From Paenibacillus rhizophilus (GTDB taxonomy: Bacteria; Bacillota; Bacilli; Paenibacillales; Paenibacillaceae): a stretch of 64,000 nucleotides of DNA. Positions 1-7,732 of this stretch are shown one piece after another. Position 1 is the first letter of the stretch, and each line of letters starts with the position of its first letter. The stretch is from positions 1 through 64,000 of the forward strand of contig NZ_RQPI01000016.1 of NCBI RefSeq assembly GCF_003854965.1, given 5' to 3'. The translations under genes were made by a program, and so were the position numbers. Under the pieces are notes generated by a model, which worked only from the letters and a program-made list of their open reading frames with translations, had not been told where the DNA came from and searched no databases.

Positions 1-62
1 TGAAAAGGTTATAGTACTAGAAAGTGAAATAATGGGGCACCGACCATAGCTGGATTACGGAA

Positions 63-84
63 GGCCATCCTGCAAAGGATGACC
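63..84 (-). terminator. Terminator-like hairpin next to 48-nt repeat
   Basis: GGCCATCC, loop TGCAAA, then GGATGACC form an 8-bp stem with one G-T wobble or mismatch. It lies just after the minus-strand frame at 85-387. A near-identical perfect stem (GGCCATCC/GGATGGCC) occurs at 2204-2225 next to a partial copy of the same 48-nt repeat. Confidence 0.45.
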
Positions 85-387
85 TTAAAACTTGCCGTTA
101 CAGACAGCGCGTAGAAGCGTATCATAAATAGCGGCAAGCTTTTTGGAAGTGGAACGTAAAGGGCCTATTAAAGCGTTGAGCGGTATGGGTTTGGGGGAGG
201 TCACTTGTCCCTGAAACGTCAGCTCAGAGACGCTTTCTTTTTGAATGTCAGATGACGATGGTGTACTTAGCGGGAGGGCTTTTGCGGAAGCGGCCAGCGA
301 AAAATGTGCTTGTAATTTTGCGACGATCTCCAACTCGATGCCTTGAGGGAGACGCGGGTCTTTAACATGAACCTGCTTGACCATCAT
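85..387 (-). pseudogene. Fragment of an unrecognised protein, C-terminal part
   Basis: A 100-residue reading frame on the minus strand that I do not recognise. The frame stays open upstream of the first ATG to about position 457, where a stop codon lies. No ribosome site is visible before the double ATG, so this looks like the 3' end of a longer, broken gene. Its last 16 codons coincide with a 48-nt hairpin repeat (91-138) and are followed by a terminator-like stem at 63-84. A related C-terminal motif (IYDT, then RAVCNG) recurs in the repeat near 27.7 kb, which suggests dispersed or mobile-element-derived DNA. It could equally be non-coding repeat DNA read as a frame. Confidence 0.3.
91..138. 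repeat. 48-nt dispersed hairpin repeat, copy 1
   Basis: Outer arms CTTGCCGTTA (91-100) and TAGCGGCAAG (129-138) pair over 10 bp with one wobble. The interior carries CAGACAGCGCG and CGTATCATAAAT. Copy 2 at 27656-27703 has the same length and a nearly identical interior, while its outer arms are CATGCCG and CGGCATG, so the base change in one arm is compensated in the other. A truncated third copy starts at 2231. Confidence 0.6.
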
Positions 388-440
388 CTGGAGAACGCCC
401 AGCTGGCGAGCAGATGATTTTGACTGAAATAAAGACTCGA

Positions 441-467
441 AATTTATATTAGTAATTTATATAAATT
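441..467. promoter_or_regulatory. Putative MarR operator upstream of the regulator
   Basis: The perfect palindrome AATTTATATAAATT (454-467) is preceded by a half repeat AATTTATAT (441-449), about 20 bases before the ATG at 486. Its position over the likely promoter of a MarR-family gene fits an autoregulatory operator. The region is very AT-rich, so a chance palindrome is possible. Confidence 0.4.
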
Positions 468-485
468 TATGATATAGTTTTTTCC

Positions 486-932
486 ATGGGAAATAATAAA
501 GATCAAAACAAGTTGAACGTTACCGACTTCGCTATGGTATTCGAAGATTTAACGAGAATTATCATTCGGATGCCCTCAATTGAAAAACTAAGCTTCACGA
601 CGCTTTCCGTCCTGCACACATTATCTCGTAAAAGCCCCATGCGACTAACTGAATTGACAGCGAATGAGCAAGTTACACAGTCGGGAATCACGCAGTTGGT
701 CACCCGACTCGAACGAGACGGGCTTGTCGAGCGTCGGCCAGATCCGAATGATGGTAGAGTCGTTCAAGTGCATATTACCGAGAGAGGGGCGAATGTTATT
801 GATTCCCGTCGTTCGGAGCGTATTGAACAGCTTTCGAAGTTTATTGAAGGGCTCACTCCCGAAGACAAACTGGCAATTGCATCTGCAATACCCGCATTAA
901 GGCGTCTGGCCGAACTTGGAAACGATTCGTAA
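486..932 (+). CDS. MarR-family transcriptional regulator
   Basis: A 148-residue winged-helix repressor of usual MarR length. The recognition region is near residues 50-90: MRLTELTANEQVTQSGITQL is followed by the wing DGLVERRPDPNDGRVV, the typical MarR DxR wing. Such proteins bind palindromes as dimers and release DNA when they bind small aromatic or lipophilic ligands. It is followed after 22 bases by an epoxide hydrolase on the same strand, so the two probably form an operon in which the regulator controls its own expression and that of the enzyme. The AT-rich palindrome at 454-467 is a candidate operator. The ligand cannot be told from the sequence. Confidence 0.9.
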   Translation: MGNNKDQNKLNVTDFAMVFEDLTRIIIRMPSIEKLSFTTLSVLHTLSRKSPMRLTELTANEQVTQSGITQLVTRLERDGLVERRPDPNDGRVVQVHITERGANVIDSRRSERIEQLSKFIEGLTPEDKLAIASAIPALRRLAELGNDS

Positions 933-954
933 TCTACAGGAAGGGGAATGTGCT

Positions 955-2181
955 ATGACAACAGCTTCTTTCAAGCTTCAGCCCAGTCCGATCTTTGTAC
1001 CGGATGAGGTACTTATTGATCTTCGCAATCGTCTACAGTCCACTAGATGGCCTCTTGATGCCGGAAATGCTGACTGGTTTTACGGTGTTAACCGGAACTA
1101 TCTTGAAGAACTCGTCGACTACTGGGTAAACGAGTTTGATTGGCGCAAAACCGAGAAAGCGATCAATGTCTATGAACACTATAAAGTAAATATTGACGGA
1201 GTTCCGCTACACCTTATGCGTAAACCAGGCGTCGGACCCGATCCCATGCCATTAATCTTGTCCCATGGTTGGCCTTGGACATTCTGGCATTGGTCAAAGG
1301 TCATTGATCCACTAGCGGACCCTGGCTCATTCGGTGGTGATCCGGCTGAAGCATTCGACGTCATCGTGCCCTCACTTCCTGGATTCGGATTTTCTACCCC
1401 ACTGCCAAACAACCCTGACATGAACTTTTGGAAAATTGCTGATCTCTGGCATACGCTAATGACCGATATCCTGGGCTATACCAAATACGCAGCAGCGGGA
1501 TGCGACGTAGGCGCTCTCGTGACCGGTCAGCTCGGACACAAATATTGTGACGAGCTCTACGCGATTCATATCGGATCCGCTCTAAAACTTAGCTTTTTTA
1601 ACGGGGATCGCGCTTGGGATTTTTCTGGAGGTCGTCCCATTCCTGAAAATATTTCTGAAAGCATTCGATTGCAAATTTTGGAGTTTGATCGGCGATTTGC
1701 GTCGCATCTTGCTGTACATGTTCTTGATCCCGGCACGTTGGTGTACGGGCTGAGCGACTCACCGGTTGGTATGCTAGCCTGGATATTGGAACGATGGGTG
1801 AGGTGGAGTGATAATAAGGGCAACATCGAGAATGTCTTTTCAAAGGACGACATACTTACCCACGCAACAATCTATTGGGTAAACAACGCTATCGAAACCT
1901 CCATACGCGTCTATGCCAATAATAATCGTTATCCATGGACACCCGCCCATAATCGCCTGCCCGTTATTGAGGCGCCGACGGGTATAACCTTCGTGGGCTA
2001 CGAGAATCCGCCGGGGATCACGACGGAAAATCGCGTGCAAAATTTTCTCGAAAGCGACCGTGCCTCCTGGTATAACCATGTGAACATTGCAGCCCATGAA
2101 CAGGGAGGACACTTCATACCTTGGGAGATTCCGGGCGAATGGGTTGATGATTTGCGTCGTACTTTCCGAGGTCGGCGATAA
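955..2181 (+). CDS. Epoxide hydrolase, N-terminal EHN domain plus alpha/beta hydrolase fold
   Basis: A 408-residue protein close in length to microsomal-type epoxide hydrolases. The first ~110 residues match the EHN region (LRNRLQSTRWPL, then WFYGVNRNYLEELVDYW). The oxyanion motif is HGWPW (about 104-108) where the family usually has HGWPG. The nucleophile elbow is GCDVG with Asp at about 184, instead of the usual GGDWG. The likely catalytic His is in HEQGGHFIPWE near the C-terminus. The start at 955 is chosen over the in-frame ATG at 916, because AGGAAGGGG (938-946) is well spaced from it and because 916 overlaps the MarR gene. It probably hydrolyses an epoxide or related ester to a diol. 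No signal peptide is seen, so it should be cytosolic. Confidence 0.88.
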   Translation: MTTASFKLQPSPIFVPDEVLIDLRNRLQSTRWPLDAGNADWFYGVNRNYLEELVDYWVNEFDWRKTEKAINVYEHYKVNIDGVPLHLMRKPGVGPDPMPLILSHGWPWTFWHWSKVIDPLADPGSFGGDPAEAFDVIVPSLPGFGFSTPLPNNPDMNFWKIADLWHTLMTDILGYTKYAAAGCDVGALVTGQLGHKYCDELYAIHIGSALKLSFFNGDRAWDFSGGRPIPENISESIRLQILEFDRRFASHLAVHVLDPGTLVYGLSDSPVGMLAWILERWVRWSDNKGNIENVFSKDDILTHATIYWVNNAIETSIRVYANNNRYPWTPAHNRLPVIEAPTGITFVGYENPPGITTENRVQNFLESDRASWYNHVNIAAHEQGGHFIPWEIPGEWVDDLRRTFRGRR

Positions 2182-2203
2182 TATAGCAGTTCTTAGGTCC
2201 GTG

Positions 2204-2244
2204 GCCATCCCTTAAAGGATGGCCCAAAAACTTGCCGTTACAGA
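2204..2244. repeat. Terminator stem plus truncated copy of the 48-nt repeat
   Basis: A perfect stem GGCCATCC/GGATGGCC (2204-2225) is followed by CTTGCCGTTACAGA (2231-2244). This is the same arrangement as at 63-104, after which the match ends. The stem may end the MarR/epoxide hydrolase transcript. The two similar elements flank the MarR/epoxide hydrolase cassette. Confidence 0.5.
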
Positions 2245-2254
2245 GGTTATCTCC

Positions 2255-3148
2255 TTAATCATTGATTTCATTTCTAAATTTCCGGAAATCTTTAGGTGTT
2301 CTTTCATGATATTTTTTAAAAGACTGAATAAAGTGATTTACATGATTGAAACCCACTCTGTGGGCTATTTCGGTTATTGTATAATCTGTTGAGATTAATA
2401 ACTCGCTGCTTTTCTTGATACGGTACTTAATTAAGTAGTCGTAAGGTGTCATATGAATTGTCCTCTTAAAACTCCGAGTGCATTCGGAAACACTTAGATG
2501 CGCTATATCAGCAATCTCTTGCAGCGTTATATTATTTGAGTAGTTCTGATGGATGAAGCTGAGCATTAATTGAAGTCTTTCTTGTTGCAGCTTTAAGTAT
2601 TTAGGTGCTTCCTCAGAAGAGAGTGAAATGTTAGAAATTAAGGTAAACCATAATTGTACAGTTTTGATAGAAACCTCATATTCCCACCCCCAGTTTTTTT
2701 TCATATCAAATTTCTTTTTCATATCCCAAAGCGTTTCCAGTACTTGACTTTCCCATTCAACATCTCCCTTGATTACTAGTGACACTAAGGAAGAGTTTGT
2801 ATAAGGCAGTACATAATTTTTTTCCATGGCACTATCTGCGTAGAAGGCCAGCAGCTTCTCAGGAAAATTAAAACTTACATATTGACCGTTATGTGTCAGG
2901 TTCGTAGTAACATGAAGGACGCCCTTATTAATTAAAATTGCCTGACCTGTTTCTAATTCATGATCAATCCCATTAACTTGTATAACTAGTTTTCCTTTAG
3001 TAACCAAAGTGATTTGTAGTTCTTCATGCCAATGTAAATCGTTAAATCCTCTACCTTCAGGAATACTTCCATGAATAGTATGGGTGTACATGATGTATGG
3101 AAATGAAACATCGGGATATAAAATGGTCTCGTGCAATTGTTTTTCCAT
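2255..3148 (-). CDS. AraC-family transcriptional regulator with cupin-like N-terminal domain
   Basis: About 297 residues. The N-terminal part (LHWHEELQITLVTKGKLVIQ, then GQAILINKGVLH) is a cupin-type AraC ligand-binding domain. The C-terminal ~100 residues carry two helix-turn-helix motifs (ITLQEIADIAHLSVSECTRSFKR and ITEIAHRVGFNHVNHFIQSF), ending in the AraC signature. The start at 3148 is chosen because AAAGGAC lies upstream with good spacing; the longer frame from 3271 begins with an unsupported hydrophobic stretch. It is divergent from the DMT transporter at 3306, which it may control. The region is notably AT-rich, which suggests transfer. Confidence 0.88.
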   Translation of the reverse strand: MEKQLHETILYPDVSFPYIMYTHTIHGSIPEGRGFNDLHWHEELQITLVTKGKLVIQVNGIDHELETGQAILINKGVLHVTTNLTHNGQYVSFNFPEKLLAFYADSAMEKNYVLPYTNSSLVSLVIKGDVEWESQVLETLWDMKKKFDMKKNWGWEYEVSIKTVQLWFTLISNISLSSEEAPKYLKLQQERLQLMLSFIHQNYSNNITLQEIADIAHLSVSECTRSFKRTIHMTPYDYLIKYRIKKSSELLISTDYTITEIAHRVGFNHVNHFIQSFKKYHERTPKDFRKFRNEIND

Positions 3149-3305
3149 TTTAGCGAAGTCCTTTCTTATGACGATATTTCTATATAAATTAAAGATATAG
3201 TTACACAAATAAAATAAAAGTGGTGATATTATTATATCAAATCTTCGGCTTATCATTACAATCCTGTGCACAGACGATTGGATAAGACATCTTGGAGGCG
3301 TACAT

Positions 3306-4220
3306 GTGAAAATAAATCAATCGTCGTTACCGTTTCATCCGTATATTTTGCTTTTAATCAGCATACTGTCTGTTTCTATCTCATCCATCATGATAAAATC
3401 CTCAGATACTCCAACCTCTGTGGCTGGGATGTACAGATTGTATATATCAGTAATCATTATGCTTCCTTTTGTACCTTGGAAAACTCTCCGATCATTAGAG
3501 ATGAACAAAAAAGATTGGAGTACCGTTTTTTTAGCCGGCCTATTTCTCGGGTTATACTTCTTATGTTGGATGGAATCTTTAGTATATACCTCAGTTGCGA
3601 GCTCCATGGTGATCTTATCATTACAACCTTTATTTGTAATGATTGGTTCATATTTTATATTTAGAGAACGAACCAACATTTTAACAATTCTTTGTTTGAT
3701 TGCTGCTCTTTTAGGTTCACTAATCATAGCTTGGGGAGACATCGGGGTTTCGCGGGAGGCGTTAATAGGAGATGGATTATCCTTATTAGGAACCATCTTG
3801 GTTTCAGCATATATGCTGGCAGGACAAAAAGTAAGTCACAAAATAGACGCAAATTTATACAGTGTTATTGTTTTTTTTCTAGGTGGGAGCGTCATGCTAG
3901 TCTACAATTTGCTAAATAATATCACATTGATCGAATATGACTCTTCGGATTGGACATATTTCTTTTTACTTGCAGTAATCCCAACTATTTTTGGGCAGTA
4001 TATTTTTAATCTGTTGTTAAAATCTATAGGCGCAACTACTGTTTCTGTAGGTATTATTGGAGAGCCTGGTTTGGCAATAATTCTTGCCTATCTATTCTTG
4101 GGAGAAACCATCTCGATCTTTCAATTCATAGGTGGATTGATAACCTTATTAGGAATGGCGGGTTATTTTTGGACACCTTCTTTAACCCAAACTGTTTCAA
4201 AAGATAGAAGTTATAGTTGA
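3306..4220 (+). CDS. EamA/DMT-family membrane transporter
   Basis: A 304-residue protein with about ten predicted membrane segments, arranged as two EamA repeats (residues ~10-140 and ~155-290). Family members export amino acids or other metabolites. The start is GTG at 3306 with GGAGG at 3294-3298. The AraC regulator on the opposite strand shares its promoter region. It is immediately followed by a csaA gene remnant. The substrate cannot be deduced. Confidence 0.87.
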   Translation: MKINQSSLPFHPYILLLISILSVSISSIMIKSSDTPTSVAGMYRLYISVIIMLPFVPWKTLRSLEMNKKDWSTVFLAGLFLGLYFLCWMESLVYTSVASSMVILSLQPLFVMIGSYFIFRERTNILTILCLIAALLGSLIIAWGDIGVSREALIGDGLSLLGTILVSAYMLAGQKVSHKIDANLYSVIVFFLGGSVMLVYNLLNNITLIEYDSSDWTYFFLLAVIPTIFGQYIFNLLLKSIGATTVSVGIIGEPGLAIILAYLFLGETISIFQFIGGLITLLGMAGYFWTPSLTQTVSKDRSYS

Positions 4221-4238
4221 GTGGCTTGAAACTTTTAA

Positions 4239-4397
4239 AATTTAGGGCAACAAGTAATAGGGGGAGTCAATTTTCCTCCGCGTCGTATAGCCGGGTTTAA
4301 TTCAGAGGTATTGGTTCTTGGAGGAATACCAGAAAAGGGGGATGTAGTTCTATTAAAACCTGATTTTAAACTGCCTGATGGCACACCGATTGGGTGA
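4239..4397 (+). pseudogene. csaA remnant: C-terminal tRNA-binding/chaperone domain fragment
   Basis: The frame from 4239 to the TGA at 4395-4397 encodes about 52 residues. They include QVIGGVNFPPRRIAGFNSEV and then LVLGG, VVLLKPD and LPDGTPIG, which match the C-terminal half of CsaA-like small tRNA-binding proteins (about 110 residues). A TAA lies just upstream (4236-4238), and there is no start codon or ribosome site. The N-terminal half is therefore missing and this is a gene remnant. The call rests on recall of the CsaA C-terminal motif NFPPRR...F.SEVLVLG. Confidence 0.75.
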
Positions 4398-4409
4398 TCG
4401 ATAGTTAGA

Positions 4410-4450
4410 AGGCTTATTCCACTTGTTGAAATTGGAGTGAGCCTTTTTTT
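4410..4450 (+). terminator. Rho-independent terminator after csaA remnant
   Basis: AGGCTTATTCCA pairs with TTGGAGTGAGCCT over 12 bp with two G-T pairs, followed by a run of seven T. It probably ends the DMT transporter/csaA-remnant transcript. The 258-bp stretch from here to 4707 holds no gene that I can support. Confidence 0.75.
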
Positions 4451-4707
4451 GCATGCAGAAAAATCTAAGGAGATGAACAGACAATGGCAAAAACATGAAC
4501 AGTTAGCAGAGGAACAAGTGGCAGAGGAATCGGTGCATTCAATTGCTAAGGCTCAAGCAGAGTATGAGAAGTTGATGCGGTTTTTTTATTTTGAAAAATA
4601 CTTTCAAGGCGAAATTCAGTATTTTTCCAATTATATCTACCTATTGCATTGTATCTCTTGCTTTATAATAGACCGAGACGGAAACCACAGAAAGGAACAT
4701 CCATGTC

Positions 4708-6498
4708 ATGAAAAGCAGCATCCGTAACCGCTTATTGGTCATGCTTCTCGTGTTTATTATCGTCCCCTATTTCATTTCGGTACTGGTGATCTATTTTCAT
4801 ACTAAAGAAAAGGTAGAGCAGCACGAATACCGGATCAGCGAGGTCCAGCTTCAAAAGGGAAGTGAAGAGCTCGGACAATATTTTCAGGATATGGTCAATT
4901 TACCGTATATTCTATACCTTAATCCCGGTTTATTCAGGATATTCGAGAGGGGCTTCGATAAAGAAATTTACTCGAATCAGCTTGAAGTCGACAAATGGTT
5001 TCAAGCCTTTTATCTGATGCGGAGAGAAATTCATCAAGTTCGGTTTTTTATGGTCAAAGACGGAGATTCTTTTACCGTATACGATGCCAAGGTGAGTGCC
5101 CGTAAGAAGCAGCCTGATTTATCGGAAAGTCCTCCCATTCGGCAGTTGATTAAATCCGGTTCTAATTTTTTGATTCAACCGCCGCATTTGATCCGGAATT
5201 ATAATGGTTCTGCCGTTATGCCCATGTCGGACCGGACGCTGGTGATGACGATTCATCATAAAATCAAAAATATTCTCTCCAATGAATTTTTAGGTGTTGT
5301 CACCATGGATATCGATCTCAGCCGGCTTGCCACCATTTCCAACCGCTTTCTGAAGGAAGGTGAACTGGTTATCCTTACAGATGAGCATGGGGTCGTCGTC
5401 TATTCAACCAATCAAACGCTGATAGGGGAGACTTGGAAAAAAGGTTCCGGATTGTCTTTAAAGAGCGGAAGATCGGGCGATATTACGATGTCGAAGCCGC
5501 TTCCGGGCCAGTTCGGGGATTGGCATTTGATCAAGGTGACTTCGAGCGGCAACTTATACCGTGATGTGAGGCAAACGGCGTATATCAGCGCCTTTTTTGG
5601 TGTGGGTGTCGTGATTTTGGGGCTTATTATGATCCATTTTATTTCCAATAAGATCACTCGTCCTATTAAGTTGTTAAGCAGAAAAGTCCGAAAGATAGAA
5701 GGAGGGCATACGAATATTTGGTTCGATGATACCGGCCGTGACGAAATCGGTCATTTGGAGAGGCACATCAAGGATATGATGGAAAGAATCAACCTGTACA
5801 TTGATAGAGAGTATCGGCTGGAACTCGAGAACAAAACGAACCAATACCGTGCAATTCAATCCCAAATCAACCCGCATTTTCTGCATAATGCTTTACAATC
5901 CATCGGTGCGGTTGCCCTTCGTTCCCAAACTCCGCAAATTTATCATTTGGTGACTTCCTTATCGAAAATGATGCGGTATACGATCCGAATGGACAATTGG
6001 GCCTCAATTCGCAGTGAAGTGGATTATGTAAAAGCTTATTTGGATCTGCAAAAAGAACGGTTTCGGGTGGAATTGCGCCACTCCATCTCAATCGAAGATT
6101 CCATAATGGATATGCCGGTCCCGGTCATGATCTTACAGCCGCTCGTTGAGAACTTCTTCAAGCATTGTTTTGAAGAAGGGCATTACGGTTCGCATCTCGG
6201 CATTCGGGGATGGCTTGAAGAAGGTGACGTGAAACTGGTTGTGGAAAATGATGGCCCCGGTTTGTCCCTCGAAGAGTTGAACGAATTGAGAAGGAAATTG
6301 AACGCAGTGGGCCACGACGCAGCATCGCCCAATAACCGGATCGGTCTGAAAAATATACATGATCGCTTAATCTTGAACTACGGTTCCCGCGGAGGCCTGG
6401 AGGTGGATTCGAATCCCGGCGGAGGATTTACCGTCCTTATTACTATTCCAACCCAATCCAAGGAGGACGATAATCATGAAAGCTCTTATTGTGGATGA
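4708..6498 (+). CDS. YesM-type sensor histidine kinase
   Basis: A 596-residue membrane kinase. A membrane segment near residues 8-27 is followed by a long extracellular sensor region, a second segment near 290-310 (YISAFFGVGVVILGLIMIHF), a HAMP domain, then the His_kinase domain with the phospho-acceptor His at about 390 in QINPHFLHNALQS. The ATPase domain (LQPLVENFFKH, then NRIGLKNIHDRL) ends the protein. This is the YesM/LytS-like class that pairs with AraC-type response regulators and usually senses extracellular sugars. AAAGGAAC precedes the ATG. Its 3' end overlaps the regulator gene by 23 bases, so translation is probably coupled. Confidence 0.92.
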   Translation: MKSSIRNRLLVMLLVFIIVPYFISVLVIYFHTKEKVEQHEYRISEVQLQKGSEELGQYFQDMVNLPYILYLNPGLFRIFERGFDKEIYSNQLEVDKWFQAFYLMRREIHQVRFFMVKDGDSFTVYDAKVSARKKQPDLSESPPIRQLIKSGSNFLIQPPHLIRNYNGSAVMPMSDRTLVMTIHHKIKNILSNEFLGVVTMDIDLSRLATISNRFLKEGELVILTDEHGVVVYSTNQTLIGETWKKGSGLSLKSGRSGDITMSKPLPGQFGDWHLIKVTSSGNLYRDVRQTAYISAFFGVGVVILGLIMIHFISNKITRPIKLLSRKVRKIEGGHTNIWFDDTGRDEIGHLERHIKDMMERINLYIDREYRLELENKTNQYRAIQSQINPHFLHNALQSIGAVALRSQTPQIYHLVTSLSKMMRYTIRMDNWASIRSEVDYVKAYLDLQKERFRVELRHSISIEDSIMDMPVPVMILQPLVENFFKHCFEEGHYGSHLGIRGWLEEGDVKLVVENDGPGLSLEELNELRRKLNAVGHDAASPNNRIGLKNIHDRLILNYGSRGGLEVDSNPGGGFTVLITIPTQSKEDDNHESSYCG

Positions 6499-7732
6499 TG
6501 AATTCAATGTGCGCGATGTGATCCGGTATTTGGGACAATGGGATCAACTGGGCGTGACGGAAATATGGGAAGCCGACAACGGGGAAGAGGCCCAAACCAT
6601 TATTGAAAGAGAGCGGCCCGAAATCATATTTGCCGATATCAAAATGCCCAAAGTCACCGGTATCCAGCTTTTGGAGTGGCTAAACCAGCAAGCTTATCCG
6701 GGAAAAGTGATTATTGTCTCGGGGTATGATGACTATTCCTATATGCGCAAAGCCATACAATGCTCCAGCTATGATTATTTATTGAAGCCTGTGGAAGCAG
6801 ATGCATTAAATACAGCCTTGGAGGGGGCTATAATGGCCTGGAACAGCGAGGAGGCCGAACGGAGAGGCGACTCCGTCATTGCCCAAGAGGCCAAAAGGCT
6901 GCACAGTAACCGGTTAATTACGGCAGCCTGTGAAGGAGAGCCTTTGAATGGGGAGGACCTGGCGAGGTATCTTCCGAAAGCGGACGCCTACGATCTTACC
7001 TTGCTGTATTTTTACCATACTCATAACGCCGGGACTTACGTCAATCGGCTCGCTGAGGAGATGATGGCTCAGGAGTGGGGCAATGCGTTTGTTCTGCAAA
7101 ACGACGATAACATAGGTCTTGTCATCAGCTCTCGCGGCAGCAAGCTCTCTATAGAGCAATGGATTTCAAACCGCTTTGATATTCCGGTACGGCTGGTTAG
7201 CGGCGACTCATTGACATCCTTAATAGAGCTGCAGAATGCTTATCAATCGGCAAAAAAAGCGATGGAGTCGCAGAATTTCAGAACCATTCATCGTTTAAGC
7301 GATTTGGATGACGCCGGGCGAATGAATGACATCGTTAACTATTTGGAGGAGCACTATACGGAGGAGCTTTCTTTGGATAAATTGGCTAATCGTTTCTTTT
7401 TGAGCCGGGAGCATATTTGCCGCCGGTTTAAACAAGAGCAGGGGGTAAATCTGTCCAATTATTTAATTCAATTAAGAATAGAACAAGCCAGACGATGGCT
7501 TAGTCAAACGGAAGAAAGAATTTACTCGATTGCAGTGAACCTCGGGTATCAAAATGAAAAGTATTTTTCAAAATTATTCAAGAAAGAAGTGGGCATGACA
7601 CCGGCCAGGTACCGCAGCCTTTACGGAAACCAAAACAAAAGGAAGGGAGGCGATATGTGTGGGAAAAGCGATGAAAATAATGTTGACGGGGGTAATGTTC
7701 GCATCGCTTATGGCGTGTGGGGAAAAGAATGA
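6476..7732 (+). CDS. YesN-type response regulator, receiver plus AraC DNA-binding domain
   Basis: 418 residues. The receiver domain (1-~120) has the acidic pair DD near residue 7, the phospho-acceptor Asp in FADIKMPKVTG near 54, and the conserved Lys in LLKPVE. The C-terminal AraC domain (LSLDKLANRFFLSREHICRR and then IYSIAVNLGYQNEKYFSKLF) lies near 295-390. The last ~30 residues run past the AraC domain and overlap the start of the next gene by about 70 bases in another frame. It is the partner of the kinase encoded just upstream and is expected to activate local sugar genes. Confidence 0.92.
   Translation: MKALIVDDEFNVRDVIRYLGQWDQLGVTEIWEADNGEEAQTIIERERPEIIFADIKMPKVTGIQLLEWLNQQAYPGKVIIVSGYDDYSYMRKAIQCSSYDYLLKPVEADALNTALEGAIMAWNSEEAERRGDSVIAQEAKRLHSNRLITAACEGEPLNGEDLARYLPKADAYDLTLLYFYHTHNAGTYVNRLAEEMMAQEWGNAFVLQNDDNIGLVISSRGSKLSIEQWISNRFDIPVRLVSGDSLTSLIELQNAYQSAKKAMESQNFRTIHRLSDLDDAGRMNDIVNYLEEHYTEELSLDKLANRFFLSREHICRRFKQEQGVNLSNYLIQLRIEQARRWLSQTEERIYSIAVNLGYQNEKYFSKLFKKEVGMTPARYRSLYGNQNKRKGGDMCGKSDENNVDGGNVRIAYGVWGKE

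Noticed and set aside
3266..3664. 132-codon frame overlapping the DMT transporter start
   Set aside because: It lies in another frame of the transporter gene, with Cys- and His-rich translation and no ribosome site.
4437..4727. 96-codon plus-strand frame
   Set aside because: It begins inside the terminator behind the csaA remnant, has no ribosome site, and ends within the kinase gene. The central part has a helix-like composition, but no family is recognisable.
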